Source: Aquirhabdus sp. (GTDB taxonomy: Bacteria > Pseudomonadota > Gammaproteobacteria > Pseudomonadales > Moraxellaceae). Taken from it: a stretch of DNA of 64,000 nucleotides. The position numbers and the translations under genes are program-made. Below the pieces are notes generated by a model, which saw only the letters and a list, made by a program, of their open reading frames with translations, ran no database searches and had not been told where the DNA came from. The stretch is taken from positions 62,001 through 126,000 of the forward strand of contig JASLHI010000005.1 in the NCBI GenBank assembly GCA_030149815.1, written 5' to 3'. The number at the start of each line of letters is the position of its first letter. Positions within the stretch are counted from its first letter, which is position 1. Shown piece after piece: positions 53,038 through 61,739 of the stretch.

Positions 53038-55014
53038 ATGAAAAAACATGGTATTTATTCACCGTATAAGACGGTGACTCTGTCTGCTTTTCCTATCGTA
53101 GCGCTTGCGACTGTATTAAGTGGATGCGGTGGCGCAAGTAATAATTTAGCAGATCCCACAGCATCTGCTACTGGTGCGATAGTGGCTTGTTCCTCTACGA
53201 GTACCACCACATGTGTAACCTCACAATTTATTGTTGATGCACCCGTCTCTGGGATTAGTTATCAGTGTGGTAGTGTGAATAATGTGACCGATGCTACGGG
53301 TACGGTTTCATGTCCAGACCAATCTGTTGCTACTTTTTCGATTCAGGGTACTGGCAGTAAAAAATCGATTACGTTGGGCACTTACTTAATTCAATCAAAT
53401 CGTGATGTTGGGCGAAATGCAACTCAAGCTTTAGTCAGTATTACACCACTTGATTTGGTCTCCGCTAGTAAAGATGCGACGAGTTTGTCTGATTCTACAG
53501 CGACAGCTGCCGTCAATATAGCGCAGGTGCTTGAAAGCTTAAGAAGTACAAGCTCACCTTACACGGCAGGTTCACCAACCAGTCGACTCATTATTGATTC
53601 AACAGCACAAGATAAGATTAATTTACTTGCATCTAATATTGTTGCAGGTGATTTCGCAAGTGATGCTGCTGCAACTAAACTTGCACCTGTTCTTACGGGT
53701 TTAAATACAACATTAGTTTCAACGGCTGATACGATTACTCGTTTCAATCAAGCGTTACAAGCGATTCAGGCTGGGGCGTATTATACCAATCCAATAGTTC
53801 TTGGAAGTTTACCGAGTTTTTCAACAGCAGCTGCGCAGCAGATTGCGACTTTGGCAACATCAAGCACCATCAATGATGAGGCTGTAGTTGGATTATCTAG
53901 TCTGATTGATCGCAGTGGTTATGCGATTGGATTGGGTGTTGAGTGGAACGGCAATATTGCACCTGCAGGCTCATCTACACCAACAGCATACAATCTATTG
54001 ACCAGCTCAAATGGTTATAATCGTTTGATCCTGAATAATAATGCAGTCAATACGCCGTCGTTTTTGAATCCTGTTAGTAACTTTGTGAATAGCAATTTTG
54101 TTTGGCAGTCTCAGGCATTTGCATTGGATTCGAATGGTGTTTGGCAACAGCAAGCGAGCCCATTAGGAACTGCCACATTTAAGAACGGTCGTCTATTGGG
54201 CGGTACTTATATTGTTGGCAGTAATACGCTTTGGCAAAATGTTTCTAATACTTCAACTGTGCTTGCGCCATCAAATGAATTGGCGACATGGAGTCAAAGT
54301 AATAGTTCTATTACGAATTATTATAATGGGACGATGAATCTTCAAAAATCTCGTAGTGTGGATACTTTCTTAGACCCTCTTGTGTTTAAAACTGCCGCTA
54401 ATGTGGGTAGCGGGAATAAGCCAATTTTTCCATTATATGGCGTGTTGACCTTTACCTATACCGACACCAATAAATTAACTCAAACGCTTGGTAGCCAAGG
54501 GATTGCCATTCTTGCGAACGGTAATATTATTAGTGACATGAATAAACAGTGTCTTCCTGTGAATGCTAATACATTGATCGATGCGGCTGGAACACAGCAA
54601 TATCGTATTGGTGTAGTCGGTGCAGCATTCCAAGGGATTACTAATATTTCTGCGCGGTATATTAGTCCGATCATTGCTCTCAGTGGTCAGCAGTTTGGCG
54701 CATTGAATGGTGTTCAAGTGGGAACTATCAATTCTTCTCCATCTGTAAAAGTGAATGTTCAAGCTGCTTTAAGTGGTAGCGTGAATATGAGTGATAACAC
54801 GAATGTCACTTCGACTGATTCGTCAACAGGTGCAGTGACTGTCACAAGTACAGGCGAGCAAAGTGTATTGCCTGCTCAGTATGTAAATTATTATGATTTT
54901 TGGAATGCAAATAAAACGACTCCAACGACAGCTGATAAGATCTCCATCGCACGTAGTTCTGGTTATGTCACGATGGCAGTAAGTGGTTGCTATAATCCAC
55001 AACCTGCACCTTAA
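53038..55014 (+). CDS. filF: putative pilus assembly lipoprotein FilF
   Basis: A 658-residue protein with a lipoprotein signal (ATVLSGC, lipidated Cys30), then a Ser/Thr-rich N-terminal region with several cysteines (residues 50-95), a helical segment near 150-300, and a long beta-rich, Asn/Ser/Thr-rich remainder ending in SGCYNPQPAP. In Acinetobacter such proteins are annotated as FilF, putative pilus assembly protein; the biochemical role is not established. GGAG at 53023-53026 fits ATG 53038 better than 53029, and the TTG at 53005 is unlikely. A terminator follows, closing the locus. Confidence 0.75.
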   Translation: MKKHGIYSPYKTVTLSAFPIVALATVLSGCGGASNNLADPTASATGAIVACSSTSTTTCVTSQFIVDAPVSGISYQCGSVNNVTDATGTVSCPDQSVATFSIQGTGSKKSITLGTYLIQSNRDVGRNATQALVSITPLDLVSASKDATSLSDSTATAAVNIAQVLESLRSTSSPYTAGSPTSRLIIDSTAQDKINLLASNIVAGDFASDAAATKLAPVLTGLNTTLVSTADTITRFNQALQAIQAGAYYTNPIVLGSLPSFSTAAAQQIATLATSSTINDEAVVGLSSLIDRSGYAIGLGVEWNGNIAPAGSSTPTAYNLLTSSNGYNRLILNNNAVNTPSFLNPVSNFVNSNFVWQSQAFALDSNGVWQQQASPLGTATFKNGRLLGGTYIVGSNTLWQNVSNTSTVLAPSNELATWSQSNSSITNYYNGTMNLQKSRSVDTFLDPLVFKTAANVGSGNKPIFPLYGVLTFTYTDTNKLTQTLGSQGIAILANGNIISDMNKQCLPVNANTLIDAAGTQQYRIGVVGAAFQGITNISARYISPIIALSGQQFGALNGVQVGTINSSPSVKVNVQAALSGSVNMSDNTNVTSTDSSTGAVTVTSTGEQSVLPAQYVNYYDFWNANKTTPTTADKISIARSSGYVTMAVSGCYNPQPAP

Positions 55015-55028
55015 AATTAGCGTAATAT

Positions 55029-55057
55029 AAAAAAGAGACCAAATCGGTCTCTTTTTT
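55029..55057. terminator. bidirectional terminator after filF
   Basis: AAAAAAGAGACC and GGTCTCTTTTTT form a 12-bp stem around AAATC. It ends the Fil locus and can also serve the convergent Nudix gene. Confidence 0.9.
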
Positions 55058-55086
55058 ATGCTCATAAAATCATGCTTTGGAGTTAA

Positions 55087-55650
55087 TTACTCAATAGAAG
55101 TGTCATTTCCTGTGATGGTTTCTAGATGGAAAGGCACTTGATTGGTTGAGAAATCATGATTTTTGCGGTCGTTATAATAGTGTTTTAGGGTGCGATAGAT
55201 GCTGGGGAAAGCTAGGCTATCCCATGGAATGTCAGCTTCTTCAAATAAAGCGCATTCTAGGCTTTCTTCTCCTGCACCATATTCGCCATTTTCAAGTTCG
55301 CCTTTGAATAGCATATAAACTTGACCAATTTGAGGAATGTTGTAGCTGCAATAGAGCTGATCAATATTTACTTTCCCTTCGGCTTCTTCCCAAGTTTCTC
55401 GTGCTGCACCTTGCTCCATTGTTTCTTGTAGTTCCATGAAGCCCGCAGGTAAAGTCCATAGCCCATAGCGAGGTTCAATAGCACGGCGGCAGAGTAGGAC
55501 TTTGCCTTGCCAAGTGGCGAGAGCACCACAAATGATTTTTGGATTTTCATAATGAATGTGATGGCAATTTGGACAGACTTCGCGATAGTGAGAGTCGCCT
55601 TCGGGAATTGCGGTCTGCGTGGCATGACCACATTTGATACAAAAAGCCAT
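55087..55650 (-). CDS. Nudix hydrolase with N-terminal zinc ribbon
   Basis: A 187-residue cytoplasmic hydrolase. The N-terminal zinc ribbon has two CxxC pairs (FCIKCGH and VCPNCHH). The Nudix box GFMELQETMEQGAARETWEE is complete near residues 70-90. This arrangement resembles NudC-like and related ADP-ribose or NADH pyrophosphatases, but the NudC-specific features are not obvious, so the substrate is open. ATG 55650 is chosen because AGGA precedes it; the upstream open frame to 55692 has none. Confidence 0.87.
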   Translation of the reverse strand: MAFCIKCGHATQTAIPEGDSHYREVCPNCHHIHYENPKIICGALATWQGKVLLCRRAIEPRYGLWTLPAGFMELQETMEQGAARETWEEAEGKVNIDQLYCSYNIPQIGQVYMLFKGELENGEYGAGEESLECALFEEADIPWDSLAFPSIYRTLKHYYNDRKNHDFSTNQVPFHLETITGNDTSIE

Positions 55651-55957
55651 CGTGTTGTTCCTGAAAATTAAAGCAAATTCTAAGGCGATCAATTCTCAGA
55701 ATAGGTTTAATTCCTGAGCGTAATCGCGCATCAACAATACCAAACATCACTGTTAAAGCCCAGCGCTATGTCGATAGAATCATTGTATTCTATCGGGGCG
55801 TATCAACACGTCCTAAAATAACGATAATCGAACTCATGAGTTCAATGCTCGGCTAGGAATTCTGCTAGTCTGGTGGGATATATATGATTTACTCTATGGG
55901 TCAGGGATCGTCATATTTTAATTTCAGAAGCTTAAATACAGTTGGGTGGATTTGTAT
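55651..55957. promoter_or_regulatory. divergent gap between two Nudix genes with an inverted repeat
   Basis: About 300 bases without a gene. CGATAGAAT (55772-55780) and ATTCTATCG (55787-55795) form a perfect nine-base inverted repeat with a six-base spacer and no T run, in a position suited to an operator for either gene. Confidence 0.45.
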
Positions 55958-56551
55958 ATGTCCGTTGCTGTGCCATCACTTCGGTTGCGTGTTGAGTCAC
56001 AACTTAGGTTTGCGAAGCGTCGCAGTATTGCAGATGCCGCTGTATTGCTTGCGATGACAGATGAGGATGATCCTCGTATTTTGTTGTCCAAACGAGCCGA
56101 TACGCTTAATCATCATGCTGGAGAGGTATCTTTACCAGGTGGTAAACGCGATTCAAGTGATACGAGTAATATTGCCGTTGCATTACGCGAGGCTTGGGAG
56201 GAGACGGCGCTTGATCCATTTTCTGTGCGTTTGATCGGCGAGTTACCTACTCAAACTGCGCGTAGTGGGATCAGTGTGAAGCCGATTGTAGGGATTATTC
56301 CAGCTGAGTCTGTGCTGGTTGCTCAACCTGATGAAATTGATAAACTTTTCTTTGTTCGTTTATCATATTTATTAAATGAGAACCCTGTGCCATATCGTGT
56401 CGAAATGAGAGCGGGTACGTTTGTTGTACCGAGTTTTCGAGTGGAAGGCGAGGTGGTTTGGGGGTTAACAGGTCGAATTTTAGTTGATCTTGTACGATAT
56501 GGTTTAAGTAAACGAATCGATTGGCCTTTGTTTTATGTGACTAAAAAATAA
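55958..56551 (+). CDS. CoA pyrophosphatase-type Nudix hydrolase (NudL-like)
   Basis: A 197-residue protein with the CoA-type Nudix signature: RADTLNHHAGEVSLPGGKRD followed by ALREAWEETAL, where the first block is the UPF0035 motif of CoA/acyl-CoA pyrophosphatases such as YeaB/NudL. It should hydrolyse CoA derivatives in the cytoplasm. The ATG at 55958 is preceded by GGTGGA at seven bases; the GTG at 55946 is less likely. It is followed after 52 bases by the gamma carbonic anhydrase-like gene. Confidence 0.85.
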   Translation: MSVAVPSLRLRVESQLRFAKRRSIADAAVLLAMTDEDDPRILLSKRADTLNHHAGEVSLPGGKRDSSDTSNIAVALREAWEETALDPFSVRLIGELPTQTARSGISVKPIVGIIPAESVLVAQPDEIDKLFFVRLSYLLNENPVPYRVEMRAGTFVVPSFRVEGEVVWGLTGRILVDLVRYGLSKRIDWPLFYVTKK

Positions 56552-56603
56552 ATGGTATTACTGTGCGTTGGATGTTTAGCGCAAAAAGGATAGAGGTGAT
56601 GTG

Positions 56604-57146
56604 ATGTTGTATTGTTTTGAGGATTATTGTCCCTCGACGAACGTAGATTCTGGTGAGATTTGGAATGGTTGGGTTGCGGACAATGCAACAGTCATTGGGC
56701 AAGTTTCGCTCGGTCAGTCGGTCAGTGTTTGGTTTGGTGCGGTGATACGCGGCGATAATGCGCGGATTGAGATTGGTGATTTTAGTAATATTCAAGAGAA
56801 TACTGTGCTGCATACCGATGCGGGCATTGATCTTAAAATTGGACAATATGTGACGGTGGGACATCAAGTTACATTGCATGGTTGTCAAATTGGCGATAAT
56901 AGTTTGATTGGGATTAACGCGGTCGTTTTGAATCATGCGGTGATTGGTAAAAATTGTATCATTGGGGCTAATGCGTTGATTCCTGAGCGGATGGTGATTC
57001 CTGATAATTCGATTGTGATGGGTTCACCGGGTAAAGTGATTAAACCTGCGAGTGAGGCGGTTGAGCAAATGCTTCGGATGAGTGCATTGCATTATGCGGA
57101 GCATTGTCAACGGTTTAAGAAGGGATTGCGTCCGCATAGTTTTTGA
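56604..57146 (+). CDS. gamma-class carbonic anhydrase-like protein (YrdA/CaiE family)
   Basis: A 180-residue left-handed beta-helix protein built of hexapeptide repeats (VIGQVSLGQSVSVWFGAVI, and later IGDNSLIGINAVVLN). Metal-ligand histidines are visible in ENTVLHTDAG and VTVGHQVTLHGCQ, and the GDNARIEIGDFSNIQ block is standard. Such proteins are annotated as gamma carbonic anhydrases, though activity of the YrdA type is often weak or absent. ATG 56604 has GAGG seven bases before it; the GTG at 56601 is adjacent. Confidence 0.88.
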   Translation: MLYCFEDYCPSTNVDSGEIWNGWVADNATVIGQVSLGQSVSVWFGAVIRGDNARIEIGDFSNIQENTVLHTDAGIDLKIGQYVTVGHQVTLHGCQIGDNSLIGINAVVLNHAVIGKNCIIGANALIPERMVIPDNSIVMGSPGKVIKPASEAVEQMLRMSALHYAEHCQRFKKGLRPHSF

Positions 57147-57154
57147 GTTAAAAG

Positions 57155-57353
57155 CAGTTGCTAAAAAGTTGGATTGAGGTGGTGTCTTTTTATTGAGATT
57201 ATTAATAGCGCGGGTCTTCCTTTTGTCTTGGCAAAAGGAAGCGAAACCGTGTCCTTCGCAAAACTCGCGTGGGGGGGAGGAAATTTTAATAATGAGGTTT
57301 ATTTATGAGGTCGGCAAATTAGCAACTTCATGTTCTGCTCAAACAGTTGCTAA
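57155..57353. repeat. intergenic palindrome flanked by short repeats
   Basis: CTTCCTTTTG (57216-57225) and CAAAAGGAAG (57232-57241) form a ten-base-pair stem. CAGTTGCTAA occurs at 57155-57164 and again at 57344-57353, and an inverted TTAGCAACT lies near 57320. No gene occupies the 227-base gap. Confidence 0.5.
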
Positions 57354-57373
57354 GGACTGTAAACGATAAGAGC

Positions 57374-58021
57374 TTAGGGCTTGAGTGCTATCAATTGATT
57401 CTGATCATTAATATTTAAGAACGCTTGTTTATTTAGCCACGGAATGTCGAGGGCTAGGCGTGTGTTGAGCCAATCATGGACGGCGCGGCTTTTTTGAAGA
57501 GCGGTCGTGAGTCCACTGATTTCATCTTTGTGTAAGAGAAGACATAGGTTCTGACGTCGTTCGCCATCGTGTGCTACGGCAATTTTCGCGGCTTCAGGGT
57601 TTTTATTTAAATGTGCGCTGAGCGCAGTCCATGCAGATTGTGCAAAGTCGGTTGGATAGTAAATCAAGTCGCACGGCGTGATGATGACCCAATCATATTG
57701 GCACAATGGTAATGCTGCGAGTATTCCTGACAGTGCACCGCCGTAAGTAAATTCACTTGGTAAGTCGTGAATGGTTTGTCCGTACTTTGCGTATTCGATT
57801 GGGTGACGATTACAGCTAATCACGATGTGTTTGACTTGGCTGGGTAAGGCGTTTTTGACCCATTCCACCAGAGGTTTATCCTGATAAAGCACGAGCCCTT
57901 TATCGAGTCCTCCCATTCGCCGCCCTTCGCCACCTGCGAGAATAATCGCTGATAATGGAGGTGTCGTTATCAGTGATACTTTATCGGTTGTTTTATGTGA
58001 AGAATCGAGCAGAGGGGGCAT
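57374..58021 (-). CDS. mobA: molybdenum cofactor guanylyltransferase MobA
   Basis: Cytoplasmic enzyme that adds GMP to molybdopterin. The 215-residue protein has the nucleotide-binding block ILAGGEGRRMGGLDKGLV near residues 27-44, DKPLVEWV, and the acidic metal site in ITPCDLIYYP near 113. An N-terminal tail of about 20 polar residues precedes the fold, so a later start is possible, but no better ribosome binding site was seen. No other molybdenum gene is nearby. It faces the gamma carbonic anhydrase-like gene convergently. Confidence 0.9.
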   Translation of the reverse strand: MPPLLDSSHKTTDKVSLITTPPLSAIILAGGEGRRMGGLDKGLVLYQDKPLVEWVKNALPSQVKHIVISCNRHPIEYAKYGQTIHDLPSEFTYGGALSGILAALPLCQYDWVIITPCDLIYYPTDFAQSAWTALSAHLNKNPEAAKIAVAHDGERRQNLCLLLHKDEISGLTTALQKSRAVHDWLNTRLALDIPWLNKQAFLNINDQNQLIALKP

Positions 58022-58152
58022 ATTTGGCTTAAAATCCTGCTTTTAATGTCATATCTGGCTTAGTCATCAATGCTTTGTACTGACTTGCTCATGATAATCT
58101 AATTGTTTGTTGATTTAATAGAAGATGCTGAGAATTAGCTTTAGGGGTACGC

Positions 58153-58836
58153 ATGCTACTTGCGCTTGAGACCGCAACAGATCAGTGTTCGGTTGTTTTG
58201 TATGATGCTACAGGCGTGCAGGCCGAGCGTTTGGATATGCGCGCGCGTGAGCAAACGCGGTTAATTTTACCCATGATCGATGCGGTATTGGCTGAGCGAC
58301 ATTTAACGTTTAAAGATTTGTCGGCGATTGCATTTAGTCGCGGACCTGGTTCGTTTAGTGGTGTTCGGATTAATGCAGCTGTGACACAAGCATTGGCATG
58401 GGCTCATGATTTGCCTGTGATTGCAGTCTCAACACTACAAGCATTAGCACAGCATGCATATACTCAAAACGGACTACATCAGGTTTGCGCTGTGATTGAT
58501 GCGCGAATGAATGAGGTCTATGCCGCATCGTTTAAAGCTGACCAATATGGCGTCATGCAAATGCTGGGTAATGAGCAATTGGCAGCTTATAACGCGGTGA
58601 ATCTCGCAGCGGATACGCAGGCTTTAGTAGGTAGTGGTAGTGGATTGGTGGTTTTGGATGTCGGCGTAGATGTACCTCGAGTTATTGAGTGTAGTGCGAC
58701 AGCACATGATATTGCTTTTTTGGGCTGGGATGCGTTGCAGCGTGGTCAGACGGTGAGTGCAGCAGAGGCTTTACCTGTGTATTTGCGCGATGATGCGTGG
58801 AAAAAATTAGATCAGCAGCGAAAGATTTCTTTGTAA
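58153..58836 (+). CDS. tsaB: tRNA threonylcarbamoyladenosine synthesis protein TsaB
   Basis: Partner of TsaD and TsaE in making t6A37 in tRNAs. The 227-residue protein starts with MLLALETATDQCSVVLYD and carries the GPGSFSGVRI block near residues 63-72 and ALAWAHDLPVIAVSTLQAL. It lacks the metal-binding histidines of TsaD, as expected for TsaB. It is followed after 52 bases by uppP on the same strand. Confidence 0.93.
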   Translation: MLLALETATDQCSVVLYDATGVQAERLDMRAREQTRLILPMIDAVLAERHLTFKDLSAIAFSRGPGSFSGVRINAAVTQALAWAHDLPVIAVSTLQALAQHAYTQNGLHQVCAVIDARMNEVYAASFKADQYGVMQMLGNEQLAAYNAVNLAADTQALVGSGSGLVVLDVGVDVPRVIECSATAHDIAFLGWDALQRGQTVSAAEALPVYLRDDAWKKLDQQRKISL

Positions 58837-58888
58837 CGTTATCTTGTAAAAATTATTAACCCTGTAAGAATCATTTTAAGAGAGACTG

Positions 58889-59716
58889 ATGGATATCGTA
58901 TTATTTTTTCAAGCTGTAATCATGGGGCTTGTTGAAGGCATCACGGAGTTTTTGCCTGTTTCAAGTACAGGGCATTTGATTCTCACTGGTGAGCTCCTGC
59001 ATTTTTGGACGCCAGATAAACGCGACGCCTTTGAAGTATCGATTCAAATGGGCGCGATTATGGCGGTGATTTTTCAATATTGGGGACGTCTATGGGGTGC
59101 GCTACGTGGCGTTTTTGTCGGTGATAAGGCCTCGATGCGTTTTGCGATAAATTTAATTGTTGCGTCAATCCCTGCTGCGGTGATTGGTCTGCTATTTGGT
59201 TCGATACTTAAGCAATATTTATTTAATGTCTATACGGTTGCCGCTGCATTTATTGTCGGTGGGTTAATCATCCTATGGGCGGAAAAGCGTCAGCATCAAA
59301 CGACTGTGGTTGATGTCGATCAGTTGACTTTGAAGAAGGCGATCACCATTGGTCTAGTACAATGTTTAGCGTTTATTCCTGGAACTTCTCGTTCAGGTGC
59401 AACGATTATTGGTAGTTTGTTCTTAGGTTTATCGCGTACCACAGCGGCTGAATTTTCTTTCTTCTTAGGCATTCCAGTGTTGTTTGGTGCTGGGACATTG
59501 GATCTGTATAAGCATCGCCATGTTTTTTTACCACAGGATTGGTTAGTTGTTTTGGTGGGTGGTGTGGTTTCTTTTATTGCGGCACTGGTTGTGATTCGTG
59601 CTTTAATTCGCTATGTATCGCAGCATGATTTTACGCCGTTTGCATGGTATCGCATTGCATTTGGTCTTTTGATTTTATTGACTTCATGGATGGGTTGGGT
59701 GAATTGGAATGCCTAA
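58889..59716 (+). CDS. uppP: undecaprenyl-diphosphatase UppP (BacA), canonical copy
   Basis: Inner-membrane phosphatase recycling undecaprenyl diphosphate for wall synthesis. The 275-residue protein has about eight membrane segments. Both BacA signatures are intact: EGITEFLPVSSTGH at 16-29 (Glu16 and Glu20) and PGTSRSGATI near 165-174. GAGA precedes the ATG. A second, divergent BacA homologue lies convergently downstream. Confidence 0.95.
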   Translation: MDIVLFFQAVIMGLVEGITEFLPVSSTGHLILTGELLHFWTPDKRDAFEVSIQMGAIMAVIFQYWGRLWGALRGVFVGDKASMRFAINLIVASIPAAVIGLLFGSILKQYLFNVYTVAAAFIVGGLIILWAEKRQHQTTVVDVDQLTLKKAITIGLVQCLAFIPGTSRSGATIIGSLFLGLSRTTAAEFSFFLGIPVLFGAGTLDLYKHRHVFLPQDWLVVLVGGVVSFIAALVVIRALIRYVSQHDFTPFAWYRIAFGLLILLTSWMGWVNWNA

Positions 59717-59775
59717 TCAATGCTATATACTTGTTAATAGTTGAAATGGATTCTGTAGTGCTTTTAGGTTGAAGT

Positions 59776-59864
59776 CTTCCTCTTCAAGGGGGAAGATTTA
59801 GAGGGGATAGTGTTATTTTACTTTAAAACCATCCCCATCCCGACCTTCCCCTTGAAGGGGAAGG
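59776..59864. repeat. paired palindromic repeats between the two uppP genes
   Basis: CTTCCTCTTCAAGGGGGAAG at 59776-59795 and CCTTCCCCTT/AAGGGGAAGG at 59844-59864 are related hairpins in opposite sense, joined by AT-rich sequence. They resemble the element at 16512-16550 and may also end transcription of the convergent genes. Confidence 0.55.
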
Positions 59865-59873
59865 AGTAAATTT

Positions 59874-60731
59874 CTAGCTCATAAAAAATACAACACCAGA
59901 AAATACCAAACAATATGCGCCGAATAAATGCCAACGGTCTTGCTCAAGCCAGCGGGATAACCAACGTAGTGCGAGGAAGCCTGCGAGAAAACTAAAGACC
60001 ATTCCGAGTAGTGCAGGTAGTAATGCCGCATGAATATCAAAATGTGCAGCGGTTGGTCCCACGGTATGGATCTGATCTTTAAATAATCGATAACCTTCTT
60101 TGAGAATGACGACAGGTGTCAGAACGACTGCCAGCGCAAAACTAAACTCTTCTGCACGACGGCGATTGACGCCTAAAGATAGGCCTGTCGAAATCGTTGC
60201 ACCTGAACGAGAAAAACCACGGAAAGGCAAACAGAGTCCTTGTACTGCACCAATCACCATCGCGCGGAATGTGGATAATTCACCCGCTTGTGTTTCTTTA
60301 AATCGTGAAGACAGAATAATAAGTAGGCCTGATGCCGCTAATCCTGTGGAGATGATGTATTTATTATCAAAAAGTTGCTCGACTTCAAAAGATGTTTCAC
60401 CGTTGGCAAAAACGTGTTTGAGGATGACGAGTAATGTGACTCCGATTACACCTGTTGCCGCTGTTGCGACAAAAGCAAATTTGGTGATCTTCCAAAAAGC
60501 AGCTTGTGAAGAAAAGTAAGCTTTTTTCCATGCTTGCCAGAAGTAGACGATCACAGCAAACATGGTTCCTGTATGTAACATCACCAAAAGGAACGTCATT
60601 TCTGGTGCGGTTGGGTCCAGTCCCATCATTTTTTCAGCAAAGATGACGTGGGCGGAACTGGATACGGGCAGAAGTTCTGCAATACCTTGGATGATGGCCA
60701 AGATGAAAACGTGAAATAAAGATAGAGTCAT
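59874..60731 (-). CDS. second undecaprenyl-diphosphatase (BacA) family protein
   Basis: A 285-residue membrane protein of the BacA family. The first signature is a Gln variant, QGIAELLPVSSSAH (Gln15 and Glu19), which is allowed in the family. The second reads FRGFSRSGATI, so the usual Pro-Gly before Ser-Arg-Ser is replaced. It may still dephosphorylate undecaprenyl diphosphate or act on another lipid diphosphate. ATG 60731 aligns with the canonical copy; the frame is open to 60773 but would add a polar tail. Confidence 0.87.
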   Translation of the reverse strand: MTLSLFHVFILAIIQGIAELLPVSSSAHVIFAEKMMGLDPTAPEMTFLLVMLHTGTMFAVIVYFWQAWKKAYFSSQAAFWKITKFAFVATAATGVIGVTLLVILKHVFANGETSFEVEQLFDNKYIISTGLAASGLLIILSSRFKETQAGELSTFRAMVIGAVQGLCLPFRGFSRSGATISTGLSLGVNRRRAEEFSFALAVVLTPVVILKEGYRLFKDQIHTVGPTAAHFDIHAALLPALLGMVFSFLAGFLALRWLSRWLEQDRWHLFGAYCLVFSGVVFFMS

Positions 60732-60884
60732 GGTGGATGAATCGTGGGTTGATGAGTACGGCGAGTGTAGCATGAGCTATAATTCGTAATAACCTTCAAT
60801 CATGAGTGATTTTGTAGTGAGCCAAGTTGTGAGTGCAGTCATGGTTTATGGGTTGACCTATGTGTTGAGTAGTCAGGCATTGAT

Positions 60885-61739
60885 ATGCATTTAATTCATT
60901 TGCCTCAGACAGCGCAGCAAGCGCAAGCTGTACAGCAGTGGTTGATCCAGCATGCGCGTGATTGGGCTGTAACTTTGGTTCTTGTTGAACAGAGCCAAAC
61001 GCCGACCGCGCGTGAGTTACGGCAGAATCCAGAGCTTGGTTTGATCTATGATGAGCAGGGTCTGTGGTTAGCGGTCAATGGCATGAAAATGCAGCCTGAT
61101 TGGGTTGGCGAGTTACCTCGTTTGTATCGTGCAGGAATTCGTAATGAGTTGTTGGCTCGTGCATGTATGGTGACGCCAACTCCTCGCATTATCGATGCAA
61201 CGGCGGGTCTGGGACATGATGCGCTTTTGTTAGCGTGGCTCGGTGCAAAAGTGACCTTAGTTGAGCGTCATCCGATTTTGGCGGCTTTGCTGATGGATGC
61301 AAAACTTCAAGCGGCTAGTCATGCGGATGAGCGATTGCAGCAGACTTTGGCACGTATGTCGGTCATTTTTGCCAAGTCAGAAGCATATTTGATTGATTCT
61401 GCTATTCAGAATGGGGCAGATGTCGTCTATCTTGATCCAATGTTTCCAAAAGCCCCGACTGAGAAAAAACAGCCTCTTGTAAAAAAAGAGATGCAGATTC
61501 TCCAATATTTATTATCTATGCCACGTCTTGATGATTTCGTCATCGATTGGGGTGATGCGTTATTACCTTTAGCCATGCAAGTGGCAAATCGTGTGATTGT
61601 GAAACGTCCGAAACTTGCGAGTCCATTAGCTGATATTGAACCAGCACATCGTTGGTTGGGTGATGCTTGTCGTTTTGATGGATATTTCCAACATCATGTC
61701 GTAAGTGAAGCTGGGTTACAGCAAGATTCGACTTTATGA
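60885..61739 (+). CDS. rsmJ: 16S rRNA m2G1516 methyltransferase RsmJ
   Basis: SAM-dependent methyltransferase of the RsmJ/YhiQ family acting on G1516 of 16S rRNA. The 284-residue protein has GLIYDEQGLWLAVNGMKM in its N-terminal domain, the SAM motif IIDATAGLGHDALLLAWLG, VERHPILAALL and the YLDPMFPKAPTEKK motif. It is longer than E. coli RsmJ by an N-terminal extension. Its stop overlaps the bioC start by four bases (ATGA). Confidence 0.9.
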   Translation: MHLIHLPQTAQQAQAVQQWLIQHARDWAVTLVLVEQSQTPTARELRQNPELGLIYDEQGLWLAVNGMKMQPDWVGELPRLYRAGIRNELLARACMVTPTPRIIDATAGLGHDALLLAWLGAKVTLVERHPILAALLMDAKLQAASHADERLQQTLARMSVIFAKSEAYLIDSAIQNGADVVYLDPMFPKAPTEKKQPLVKKEMQILQYLLSMPRLDDFVIDWGDALLPLAMQVANRVIVKRPKLASPLADIEPAHRWLGDACRFDGYFQHHVVSEAGLQQDSTL

